This document shows, in pieces, positions 1-7,036 of a stretch of 16,264 nt of DNA; the stretch's first letter is position 1; the number at the start of each line of letters is the position of its first letter. Source of the DNA: Pseudomonadota bacterium (lineage in GTDB: Bacteria; Pseudomonadota; Gammaproteobacteria; Burkholderiales; Burkholderiaceae_C); contig JAEZEB010000074.1 in NCBI GenBank assembly GCA_023438115.1, forward strand, positions 1 to 16,264, read 5' to 3'. Under the pieces are notes generated by a model, which had not been told where the DNA came from, searched no databases, and saw only the letters and a program-made list of their open reading frames with translations. Position numbers and translations under genes: made by a program.

Positions 1-8
1 TCCTTCGT

Positions 9-66
9 CACCCCGACCTACGGATCCCGATACGAAGGGGCGGCCGCTTTTCGTAGGTCGGCGGTG
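9..66. repeat. Nested inverted repeat, REP-like intergenic element
   Basis: The left arm at 9-22 (CACCCCGACCTACG) is matched in inverted orientation by 52-66, with one extra base in the right arm. Inside it a second pair of arms, TACGAA (31-36) and TTCGTA (50-55), flanks the palindrome GCGGCCGC at 40-47. The element lies just beyond the stop of the minus-strand gene ending at 99 and continues into a GGTGAGCGCAGCGAACCCC tail (63-81). From memory, sequences of the GTAGGTCGGGGTGAGCGCAGCGAACCCCGAC type recur between genes of many beta- and gammaproteobacteria, so this looks like one copy of a dispersed palindromic repeat. It could also act as a transcription terminator, but it has no clean U-tract. 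Copy number cannot be judged from one window. Confidence 0.55.
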
Positions 67-98
67 AGCGCAGCGAACCCCGACACGGGGCGCACCCT

Positions 99-821
99 TC
101 AATACCGGCGCGACAACACCCACACGAGGATCGTCCCCACCAGCACCGCGCTGCCCACCACCACCGCCCACAACATCGGATGCAGGTTCCCGCCATCGCC
201 CTTGCCGCGCCCCGCCAGCGGCTCGCTGCCCGGCCAGGGGGCCGTGTGCGTCAGCTTCTCGGTCAACTCCCCGGCCGCCTCGGGCGTGAACATCTCCAGC
301 GTCAGCCGCTGCAGGCCCTGCTTGGCCGCGACCGTGCGCACCCACAGGTCGACCACGCTGCCGCGCAGGCGCGCATGGGCGATGTCCTCCAGCGGGAACT
401 TGACCCGGTCTTCCTTCCAGTTCACGCCCTCGCGGAAGCGCCCGGCCAGGCGCAGCACGCGGGTCTGCACGCGCACCTCGATCTCGCCCTTGAACGGCGG
501 GATGGCGTAGCCCTTGCCTTCCACCTCGACGAGGCTGGCGGGATGGGTCGCCTGGATGACGGAGTAGCTGCCGGAGCCCTCGCCGCGGCTGGGCTCGAAG
601 GGCGGGTCCGGCGGCTGGCCGCGCACGAGTTCGCCCACCGTCAGGCGTGCGCCCGACGGGTCGACGAGCACGTTGTCGCTGGCCAGCGTCTTGCGCACGC
701 GCATCCCGACGATGGTGCGGCGGTCGTACGGGCCGAGCGTGCGCCCTTCCAGCACCACGTGGTAGACCGGTTTTTCCAACCTCTTCCCCTCGGGTTGTTC
801 TGGGGCGAAGGATAGCGGCAT
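99..821 (-). CDS. GYF-like, tail-anchored membrane protein of unknown function
   Basis: This 240-residue protein has three visible parts. Residues 18-65 (YHVVLEGRTLGPYDRRTIVGMRV...) look like the GYF_2/DUF4339 type of small domain, which usually mediates protein contacts. Residues about 105-190 are rich in alternating beta-like strands ending in VKFPLEDIAHARLRGSVVDLWV, which could be a PH-like fold. Residues 216-236 form one hydrophobic helix followed by SRRY, so the bulk should face the cytoplasm as a tail-anchored protein. The ATG at 821 is chosen because the conserved-looking part starts soon after it and a purine-rich GGCGGGGG precedes it; the frame stays open further upstream but that part overlaps the divergent LOG gene and looks non-coding. 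Similar proteins are, as I recall, widespread and unnamed in Burkholderiales. The domain assignments are by eye and the function is unknown. Confidence 0.75.
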   Translation of the reverse strand: MPLSFAPEQPEGKRLEKPVYHVVLEGRTLGPYDRRTIVGMRVRKTLASDNVLVDPSGARLTVGELVRGQPPDPPFEPSRGEGSGSYSVIQATHPASLVEVEGKGYAIPPFKGEIEVRVQTRVLRLAGRFREGVNWKEDRVKFPLEDIAHARLRGSVVDLWVRTVAAKQGLQRLTLEMFTPEAAGELTEKLTHTAPWPGSEPLAGRGKGDGGNLHPMLWAVVVGSAVLVGTILVWVLSRRY

Positions 822-873
822 CCCCCGCCAGCCCAGCCGGGGGAGGCCCGGAATCCGGCCACAATGGCCCCTT

Positions 874-1737
874 ATGTCTTCGACCCGCAACATCCACGAC
901 CGGCGGCTGGCCGATGCGTGGGCCACCCTCAAGTCCCACGCCGACTCCGGCCTGCCGCTGGATCCCGACGCCGGCCGCCTCGCCTTCGCCGACCCCGAAT
1001 TCCTGCTGCGCCGCGAGACGCGCGGCATCCGCTTCCAGCTCGAGCTGCTCAAACCGGACCTGGAGCAGCAGGCCCACGGCATCGAAAACACCATCGTGGT
1101 CTTCGGCAGCGCGCGCTTCCGCGACACCGAGGATTCGGCCGCGCTGGTCCAGGCCGCGGAGGCCGCCGGCGACGAGGCCGCCCTGCGCCGCGCCCGTGCC
1201 CTGGCGCGCAACGCCCACTACTACGAGAAGGCCCGGGCCTTCGGCCGCCTGGTCGCAGAGTACAGCGCGGGCAGGGAACCAGCCGACAAGCTGTTCGTCT
1301 CCACCGGCGGCGGCCCCGGCATCATGGAGGCGGCCAACCGCGGCGCCCACGAGGCCGGCGGCATGAGCGTGGGCCTGTCGATCGCGTTGCCGATGGAAGA
1401 AGCGGCCAACCGCTACGTCACGCCGGCGCTGTCCTTCAAGTTCCACTACTTCGCGCTGCGCAAGATGCACTTCATGATGCGCGCGAAGGCGCTGGTCGCC
1501 TTCCCCGGCGGCTTCGGCACGCTCGACGAGCTGTTCGAGGTGATCACGCTGGTGCAGACGCGCAAGGCGCGCCAGGTGCCCATCGTGCTGTTCGGCTCCG
1601 ACTACTGGAAGCGGCTCATCAACTTCGAGGTGCTGGTGGAGGAAGGCGTCATCTCGCCGGCCGACCTGGACCTGTTCCAGTTCGCCGACGATGCCGGGAC
1701 GGCCTGGAACCTGATCAAGACCTTCTATCGCCTCTGA
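874..1737 (+). CDS. LOG family protein (TIGR00730, putative nucleoside-5'-monophosphate phosphoribohydrolase)
   Basis: A 287-residue soluble protein with the signatures of the LOG/'lysine decarboxylase-like' Rossmann family: GGGPGIMEAANRGA at 145-158 (nucleotide binding) and PGGFGTLDE at 211-219 with the catalytic glutamate. Family members hydrolyse the N-glycosidic bond of nucleoside 5'-monophosphates, releasing base and ribose 5-phosphate; none with these motifs is a true lysine decarboxylase. It is longer than the roughly 190-residue minimal LOG proteins, with about 70 extra N-terminal residues and a helical insert around 85-125, so it belongs to a long form whose exact substrate I cannot name. 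The start at 874 gives MSSTRNIHD; an ATG at 864 is in another frame. Its last 23 bases overlap the 3' end of the convergent MFS gene. Confidence 0.88.
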   Translation: MSSTRNIHDRRLADAWATLKSHADSGLPLDPDAGRLAFADPEFLLRRETRGIRFQLELLKPDLEQQAHGIENTIVVFGSARFRDTEDSAALVQAAEAAGDEAALRRARALARNAHYYEKARAFGRLVAEYSAGREPADKLFVSTGGGPGIMEAANRGAHEAGGMSVGLSIALPMEEAANRYVTPALSFKFHYFALRKMHFMMRAKALVAFPGGFGTLDELFEVITLVQTRKARQVPIVLFGSDYWKRLINFEVLVEEGVISPADLDLFQFADDAGTAWNLIKTFYRL

Positions 1738-2896
1738 GGCCGAAGGCGACGCGCGAGCCGGCGCCCACCATGGCCGCGGTCGCCCAGAAGACCGCCGCGA
1801 CGCCCACCACCGTGCCGGCCCCGCCGAACAGGATCGGCATCGCCACGCTGGAGGCGTTGATCACCAGCACGCGCATGCCCACGGCCTCGCCGTGGCGGTG
1901 CGGCGGCGTCATCTGGTGCAGCATGCTCATGATCATGGGCTGCACCGAGCCCAGGGCCAGGCCCAGGAGCACCGAGCACACGCCCATCGCCAGCGCCGTC
2001 TGCATCAGCGGATAGACAGCGTAGATCGCCGCGGTCACCAGCATGGCGCCCGCCACCAGCGCCCATTCCTGGATGCGCGCGGCCAGCAGCGGCAGCAGCA
2101 CGCGCACCACGACGGCCGCGATGGCGAAGGATCCCAGGATCGTGCCGATCACCGAAGCCGACATGCCGCGTTCGTGGCCCAGCACCGGCACCACGAAGGT
2201 GTGCACGTCCCAGGCCGAGGACAGGAACCAGTTGGCCAGCAGCAGCCGGCGGAACATTGAGTCCTGCAGCAGGTCCCAGGCGCGCTGGCGCCCGGCCCCC
2301 GCGGGCGGCTCGGGCAGCGGGGCCTCGTGCGCGCCCCGGATGAAGGCCCAGGCCACCAGCGGCAGCAGCGCCAGGGCGAAGAAAGCCCAGCGGAAGCCCC
2401 CGTGGTCGATCACCAGGCCGGCCGCGAAGGGCCCGAGGAAGCTCGAGAACGCCGGACCGATCGCCAGCCAGGAGAACACCCGCCGCAATTCGGTGGGACC
2501 GTGCACCGCGCGGCCCACATGGCGCTGCAACGCGATCACCGCCGCACCCGTCGCCCCGCCGGTGAGCAGCGCGCTGAGGCACAGCACGGGAAAGACCGGC
2601 CACGCGACCGCCAGGCCCGCGCCCAGCGTCGCCGCGCCGACAGCCCAGGCCACCGGCCGCTTGAGGCCGTGGCGATCGGCATAGCGTCCGGCCGGCAGCG
2701 CCAGGAAGACCTGGGTCAGCGCGAACAGCGCCAGCAGCACGCCGACGGCCGCCTCGCCATAGCCATCGCGCAGGGCGAGCAGCGGCGCGGCCATGCGGGT
2801 GCCGGCCATGCACGCATGCAGGAAGACGTGGCCGGCGATCAGGCGCGCGAGTTCGCGCGCCGGGCGTGGGGGCGGCTCAGGCGTCGGCGTCGTCAC
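1715..2896 (-). CDS. MFS transporter
   Basis: A 393-residue, strongly hydrophobic protein with about twelve predicted membrane helices in two halves separated by a polar loop near residues 195-210. The loop between helices 2 and 3 carries GRYADRHGLKR (residues 70-80), the classical motif A of the major facilitator superfamily, placing it in the inner membrane as a proton-coupled or facilitative transporter. The substrate cannot be read from sequence; general resemblance is to drug/metabolite efflux-type MFS proteins. The start is a GTG at 2896, lying 20 bases inside the end of rmuC, so its translation is probably coupled to rmuC. It is the last gene of the four-gene minus-strand operon. Its 3' end overlaps that of the convergent LOG gene, and no terminator is visible between them. 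Confidence 0.88.
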   Translation of the reverse strand: MTTPTPEPPPRPARELARLIAGHVFLHACMAGTRMAAPLLALRDGYGEAAVGVLLALFALTQVFLALPAGRYADRHGLKRPVAWAVGAATLGAGLAVAWPVFPVLCLSALLTGGATGAAVIALQRHVGRAVHGPTELRRVFSWLAIGPAFSSFLGPFAAGLVIDHGGFRWAFFALALLPLVAWAFIRGAHEAPLPEPPAGAGRQRAWDLLQDSMFRRLLLANWFLSSAWDVHTFVVPVLGHERGMSASVIGTILGSFAIAAVVVRVLLPLLAARIQEWALVAGAMLVTAAIYAVYPLMQTALAMGVCSVLLGLALGSVQPMIMSMLHQMTPPHRHGEAVGMRVLVINASSVAMPILFGGAGTVVGVAAVFWATAAMVGAGSRVAFGLRGDRRS

Positions 2897-4217
2897 CGGC
2901 GTCGGCCAGCGGCAGCAGCACCTGCGCCTGGCCCTCGGGGAGCGCCTCGACCTTCTTGAGCGCGCGCTGCATCTGCTTGGCGCGCGTGTCCGCCTTGTCG
3001 AGCGTGTCGGCGGCCTTGTGCACCTGGTCCTTCACGGCCTCGACCCACTTGCCGTAGCGCTCGAATTCGGTCTTCACCGCGCCGAGCACCTTCCACACCT
3101 CGGAGGCCTGCTGCTCCAGCGCCAGCGTGCGGAAGCCCATGTGCAGGCTGTTCAGCATGGCCAGCAGCGTGGTGGGACCGGCCAGCGTGACGCGGTAGTC
3201 GCGCTGGATCTTGTCCATGAGGCCCGGACGCCGCAGCACCTCGGCGTAGAGGCTCTCGATCGGCAGGAACAGGATCGCGAAGTCGGTGGTCTGCGGCGGG
3301 CACAGGTAGGACTCGCAGATCGACTTGGCCTCCTCGCGGATGCGCACTTCCAGCGCGCGGCCGGCGCTCTCGACGCCCGCCGCGTCGGCACGGTCGTGCG
3401 CGTCGAGCAGGCGCTCGTAGTCCTCGCGCGGGAATTTCGCGTCGATGGGCAGCCACACCGGCTGGCCGTCGGCGCTGCGGCCGGGGAAGCGCACGGCGAA
3501 GTCCACGCGCTGGTTGCTGCGCGGCTTGGTCTCGACCTGCTTGCCGTACTGCTCGGGCGTCAGCACCTGCTCCAGCAGGGCCTCGAGCTGCACCTCGCCG
3601 AACATGCCGCGGGTCTTGACGTTGGTCAGCACGCGCTGCAGGTCGCCCACCCCCTGGGCCAGCGTCTGCATGTGGCCCAGGCCCTGGTGCACCTGCTCCA
3701 GGCGCTCGGCCACCTGCTTGAAGCTCTCGCCCAGGCGCGCCTCCAGCGTGGTCTGCAGCTTCTCGTCGACCGTCTGGCGCATCTCCTCCAGCTTGGCCGC
3801 GTTGGTCTGCTGCATGGTGGCCAGCTGCGTCTCCAGCGTGGTGCGCACCTCGCCCATGCGGCGGGCGTTGGTTTCGGAGAGCGACTGCAGCTGTGTGTTC
3901 AGCGTGTCCGCAAGCGTCTTCTGCATCAGCGTCAGCTGCTGGGCGAAGGCGTCGATCTGCGCATTCTGCGTGCGCGTGGCCTCCTGGCCCTGCTGCATCA
4001 GCGTCTGCTGGAAGCTCGCGAGCGTCTGCGTGAGCTCGCCGCGCAGGCCGCGCGAGGTCTCGCTGATCTCGCGCCGCAGCTCGCGCTCCATCCGCTCGCT
4101 GGCCGCCATCAGCTCGGCGCGGCCGGTCTCCACCACCGGCGGCTTGCGCAGGAGCACGGCCACCAGCAGCACGACGCTGGCCAGGCCCAGCGCCATCACG
4201 ATCCAGATTTCCTCCAC
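2877..4217 (-). CDS. rmuC: DNA recombination protein RmuC
   Basis: A 446-residue RmuC homologue. Residues 4-23 are a hydrophobic N-terminal helix, 30-200 are a long glutamine- and glutamate-rich coiled coil, and the conserved RmuC domain starts near KTRGMFGEVQLEALLEQVL (201-219). VDF (238-240) and PIDAKFP (257-263) fit the nuclease-like core proposed for this family. RmuC limits inversion at short inverted repeats and is thought to act in DNA recombination; its biochemistry is poorly defined. The GTG at 4217 is preferred: it gives MEEIWIV, shares one base with the stop of the upstream dehydrogenase (TAGTG), and has GAGGTG eight bases ahead. An ATG at 4196 is the alternative and would shorten the membrane helix. 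The gene sits between the dehydrogenase and the MFS gene with overlaps on both sides. Confidence 0.93.
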   Translation of the reverse strand: MEEIWIVMALGLASVVLLVAVLLRKPPVVETGRAELMAASERMERELRREISETSRGLRGELTQTLASFQQTLMQQGQEATRTQNAQIDAFAQQLTLMQKTLADTLNTQLQSLSETNARRMGEVRTTLETQLATMQQTNAAKLEEMRQTVDEKLQTTLEARLGESFKQVAERLEQVHQGLGHMQTLAQGVGDLQRVLTNVKTRGMFGEVQLEALLEQVLTPEQYGKQVETKPRSNQRVDFAVRFPGRSADGQPVWLPIDAKFPREDYERLLDAHDRADAAGVESAGRALEVRIREEAKSICESYLCPPQTTDFAILFLPIESLYAEVLRRPGLMDKIQRDYRVTLAGPTTLLAMLNSLHMGFRTLALEQQASEVWKVLGAVKTEFERYGKWVEAVKDQVHKAADTLDKADTRAKQMQRALKKVEALPEGQAQVLLPLADAGDDADA

Positions 4218-5197
4218 TACGCCAGCACCTCGGGGTTGAGCGGCGTGAGCGGCTTGCCCTTCACAAGGAAGCCGATCAGGTTGTCCGCGGCGAGGTCGGC
4301 CATCGCGCGGCGCGTCTTGACCGTGGCGCTGGCGATGTGCGGCGTGAGCACCACGTTGGGCACGGTGAGCAGGTCCGGATGCACCTTGGGCTCGCCCTCG
4401 AACACGTCGAGGCCGGCGGCGGCGATCTTCTTCTCGCGCAGCGCCTGCGCCAGCGCGGCATCGTCCACGATGCCGCCGCGCGCGATGTTCACGAGCGTCG
4501 CCGTCGGCTTCATCTGCGCGATCTCCTTCGCGGCTATCGCGTGGTGCGACTCGGCCGAGTACGGCAGCACCAGCACCAGGTGATCGGCGGTCTTGAGCAG
4601 CTCCTCGCGCGAGACGTAGCGCGCCTTGCACGCCGCCTCCAGCTCGGGCGCCAGGCGGGAGCGGTTGTGGTAGATCACGTTCATGCCGAAGCCGTGGGCG
4701 CCGCGTTTGGCGATGCCCTGGCCGATGCGGCCCATGCCCAGGATGCCCAGCGTGCTGCCGTGCACCTCGGCGCCGGCGAACATGTCGTAGCTCCACTTGG
4801 TCCACTGGCCGGCGCGCAGGTAATGCTCGCTCTCGGTCACGCGGCGCGCCGTGGCCATCAGCAGCGCGAAGCCGAAGTCGGCGGTGGTCTCCGTCAGCAC
4901 GTCGGGCGTGTTGGTGGCCAGCACCTTGCGCGCCGTCATCGCCGGAACGTCGAAGTTGTTGAAGCCGACGGCCATGTTGGCGACGATCTTCAGGTCCGGA
5001 CAGGCCTGGAGCACCTCGGCGTCGATGCGCTCGCTGCCGGTGGTGAAGGCGCCGGCCTTGTCCTTCAGCCGCGCGATCAGCTCCTGCTTGGACAGCACGT
5101 CGTCGCCGGTGTTGCTCTCCACCTCGAAGTGCTCGGCGAGGCGGGCCAGGGTTTCCGGGAACACGGCCCGGGCCACGAGGATGCGGGGTTTCGTCAT
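4217..5197 (-). CDS. D-2-hydroxyacid dehydrogenase (glyoxylate/hydroxypyruvate reductase GhrB-like)
   Basis: A 326-residue cytoplasmic enzyme of the D-isomer-specific 2-hydroxyacid dehydrogenase family, full length. The NAD(P) fingerprint GMGRIG is at 154-159 with HNRSR (177-181) at the end of the second strand, the arginines suggesting NADPH preference. The catalytic set is present: R240 in NIARGG, E269 in FEGEP and H287 in TPHIAS. Substrate-loop residues VGFNN (77-81) resemble the GhrB/2-ketogluconate reductase branch, so the likely reaction is reduction of glyoxylate, hydroxypyruvate or 2-keto-gluconate. It starts at ATG 5197, overlapping the transporter stop as ATGA, and its TAG stop shares one base with the GTG of rmuC. 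The transporter immediately upstream could supply an organic acid, but that is only inferred from position. Confidence 0.9.
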   Translation of the reverse strand: MTKPRILVARAVFPETLARLAEHFEVESNTGDDVLSKQELIARLKDKAGAFTTGSERIDAEVLQACPDLKIVANMAVGFNNFDVPAMTARKVLATNTPDVLTETTADFGFALLMATARRVTESEHYLRAGQWTKWSYDMFAGAEVHGSTLGILGMGRIGQGIAKRGAHGFGMNVIYHNRSRLAPELEAACKARYVSREELLKTADHLVLVLPYSAESHHAIAAKEIAQMKPTATLVNIARGGIVDDAALAQALREKKIAAAGLDVFEGEPKVHPDLLTVPNVVLTPHIASATVKTRRAMADLAADNLIGFLVKGKPLTPLNPEVLA

Positions 5198-6603
5198 AGG
5201 AACCAGATGAAGGTCATGAGGATGAACAGCGGCACGAGGATGCCGAAGGACCACGCCATGTAGCCGAAGAAGCTGGGCATTTTGACACCGCGGTCCTCGG
5301 CGATGGACTTGACCATCAGGTTGGGCGCGTTGCCGATGTAGGTGTTCGCGCCCATGAACACGGCGCCGGCGGAGATCGCGGCCAGCACCGGGGCGAGCTG
5401 GGTCATGAGCACCTGGGGATCGCCGCCCGCGGTGTTGAAGAAGACCAGGTAGGTGGGCGCGTTGTCCAGGAAGGAGCTGAGCAGGCCCGTGGCCCAGAAG
5501 TACATCGCCGGATCGGGCGTGCCGTCCGCGCGGGTGACGGCCGCCACGATGGGCGCGAAGGGGCCGTCCAGGCCGGCGCGCAGCATCGCGATCACGGGGA
5601 TGATGGTCAGGAAGATGCCGGCGAAGAGCTTGGCCACCTCCTCCATCGGCGCCCAGGAGAACTGGTTGTCCTCGTGCACCTGCGCGGGCGTGACGCGCAG
5701 CGACACGATGGTGATCACGATGAGGCCGATGTCCCGCACCAGGCCGGGCAGGCCCACCTCGGTGCCGAACACGTCGAAGCTGACGGGCGACTTCCAGAAG
5801 CCGCTCAGGAGCACCAGCGCCACGACGGCGCCCAGCAGCCAGAAGTTGCGCGCGCCGTCGAAGCCGATCGCGCGGGTGTCCGGCGTCGGGTCCGCGGGCA
5901 CGATCTCCTCGCGCCGGTGGTAGTACCAGGAGTCGAGCGCATAGAACAGCGCCAGCAGGATGCCGACCAGGAACAGCGTCTCCGGGAAGATGTGCTGCAC
6001 GGTCCAGAAGAAGTCCACGCCCTTCAGGAAGCCCAGGAACAGCGGCGGGTCGCCCAGCGGCGTGAGCGAACCGCCCGCATTGGACACGATGAAGATGAAG
6101 AACACCACCACGTGCGCCACGTGCTTGCGGTTGTCGTTGGCGCGGATCAGCGGCCGGATCAGCAGCATCGACGCGCCCGTCGTTCCCATGAAGCTGGCGA
6201 GCACGGCGCCTATGCCCAGGATCGCGGTGTTCAGCCCCGGGCTGCCGTGCAGGTTGCCGCGGATGTAGATGCCGCCCGAGACGGTGAACAGCGCCGTGAG
6301 CAGCAGCACGAACGGGATGTATTCGGCCACCAGCGCATGCACCAGCGCCACGCCGGCCGTGGACAGCCCGAAGACAGCCGCGAAGGGCAGCAGGAAGGCC
6401 AGCGCCCAGGCGGCGGAGATCTTCCCGTAATGGTGGTGCCACACCCAGGGCAGCAGCAGCGGCATCAGCGCGATCGACAGCAGGATGCCGGCGAAGGGGA
6501 TGCCCCAGGCGACGGAAAGTTGCGAGCCGTCGAACTCCGCGGCCAGGGCCCATTGCGGCAGCAGCGACAAGCCGGCCAGCAGGGCCAGCCCGGATTTCTT
6601 CAT
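5194..6603 (-). CDS. Sodium:proton antiporter-like transporter (CitMHS_2 / NhaD-like, IT superfamily)
   Basis: A 469-residue polytopic inner-membrane protein with about twelve or more hydrophobic helices and a cleavable-looking N-terminal segment (MKKSGLALLAGLSLLPQWALA). Motifs typical of the ArsB/NhaD ion-transporter superfamily are GTTGAS (about residue 140), NAGGSLTPLGDPPLFLG, and in the second half SSFLDNAPTYLVF and ANTYIGNAPNLMVKS, two inverted-repeat hairpins that bind the ion. Proteins like this are usually annotated as sodium:proton antiporter or putative citrate transporter; ions and organic anions both remain possible. ATG 6603 is preceded by GAGGAG with good spacing. It is the first gene of the operon with the dehydrogenase, rmuC and MFS genes. 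A TGGTATGCT extended -10 on the minus strand (6661-6669) is a likely promoter. Confidence 0.85.
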   Translation of the reverse strand: MKKSGLALLAGLSLLPQWALAAEFDGSQLSVAWGIPFAGILLSIALMPLLLPWVWHHHYGKISAAWALAFLLPFAAVFGLSTAGVALVHALVAEYIPFVLLLTALFTVSGGIYIRGNLHGSPGLNTAILGIGAVLASFMGTTGASMLLIRPLIRANDNRKHVAHVVVFFIFIVSNAGGSLTPLGDPPLFLGFLKGVDFFWTVQHIFPETLFLVGILLALFYALDSWYYHRREEIVPADPTPDTRAIGFDGARNFWLLGAVVALVLLSGFWKSPVSFDVFGTEVGLPGLVRDIGLIVITIVSLRVTPAQVHEDNQFSWAPMEEVAKLFAGIFLTIIPVIAMLRAGLDGPFAPIVAAVTRADGTPDPAMYFWATGLLSSFLDNAPTYLVFFNTAGGDPQVLMTQLAPVLAAISAGAVFMGANTYIGNAPNLMVKSIAEDRGVKMPSFFGYMAWSFGILVPLFILMTFIWFL

Positions 6604-6660
6604 CGGGGTCTCCTCGTTGGTGGCCGGCCGCGCCGGCGCAAGGTTTCTCGCAGGCCGCCG

Positions 6661-6699
6661 AGCATACCAACCTGGGCAGCAGGTAGGCCGCAGCCTACC
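6661..6699 (-). promoter_or_regulatory. Putative promoter of the transporter operon with overlapping inverted repeat
   Basis: Read on the minus strand, TGGTATGCT (6669-6661) resembles an extended -10 element (TGn plus TATGCT) about 50 bases before the ATG at 6603. Just upstream, where the -35 should lie, a perfect inverted repeat GGTAGGC-CGCA-GCCTACC occupies 6682-6699. No good TTGACA match is seen, as is usual for an extended -10 promoter. The repeat is placed where a regulator would block or recruit RNA polymerase. A further CCTACCGG at 6717-6724 repeats part of the arm towards the divergent csbD-like gene. The assignment is by eye only. Confidence 0.35.
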
Positions 6700-6793
6700 C
6701 GGCGTGCGGCCGGCTTCCTACCGGTTGAGCCAGGGCGCGGCGCGAGCATCGATGCGATGGAGCGCCCGCGCACGGGCGCCACGGGAGCACACG

Positions 6794-7027
6794 ATGAACC
6801 AGGACCGCATCCAGGGCCGCTGGAAACAGCTCAAGGGCAAGGTGAAGGAACAGTGGGGCCGGCTCACCGAGGACGACCTCGACGTGATCGCGGGGCGTCG
6901 CGACCAGCTGCTCGGGCGCATCCAGCAGCGGCACGGCCTCGCGCGCGAGGAAGCCGACCGCCAGGTGAGCGACTGGGAACGGCGCAGCCCCGCGCACCGC
7001 CTGGACGACGACACGAAGCCGCGCTGA
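6794..7027 (+). CDS. CsbD family general stress protein
   Basis: A 77-residue hydrophilic protein. The first half, MNQDRIQGRWKQLKGKVKEQWG then LTEDDL and GRRDQLLGRIQQRHG, follows the CsbD pattern (N-x-D-x-IxGxWKQ-xKGxxKEqWGkLTdDDl), a small four-helix protein found in sigma-B or general stress regulons. Its molecular function is unknown in the family. The C-terminal part (REEADRQVSDWERR...) corresponds to the usual 'eeaekqvddw' end followed by a polar tail. ATG 6794 is preceded by GGGAGC six to seven bases upstream. It is divergent from the transporter operon (190 bases apart) and convergent with the nitroreductase, with just nine bases between the stop codons and no obvious terminator. Confidence 0.92.
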   Translation: MNQDRIQGRWKQLKGKVKEQWGRLTEDDLDVIAGRRDQLLGRIQQRHGLAREEADRQVSDWERRSPAHRLDDDTKPR

Positions 7028-7036
7028 GGAAGCGCC

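Noticed and set aside
874..1737. Annotation of the LOG protein as lysine decarboxylase
   Set aside because: The PGGFGTLDE motif family was historically misnamed. Characterised members are nucleotide phosphoribohydrolases, and no PLP-binding fold is seen.
2793..4583. A 596-codon open frame on the plus strand opposite rmuC
   Set aside because: It covers the rmuC coding region in antisense and spans its gene borders. The leucine/histidine/arginine repeats mirror the glutamine/glutamate coiled coil of RmuC, so it is a by-product of codon bias.
5198..6670. Long extension of the D-2-hydroxyacid dehydrogenase frame across the transporter gene
   Set aside because: The transporter in the other frame has clear membrane helices and motifs. 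The dehydrogenase family has its normal length when started at 5197.
6604..6793. A small RNA gene in the transporter-csbD gap
   Set aside because: The hairpin at 6682-6699 has no T-run, and no plus-strand promoter with good hexamers was found, so an operator is a better explanation.
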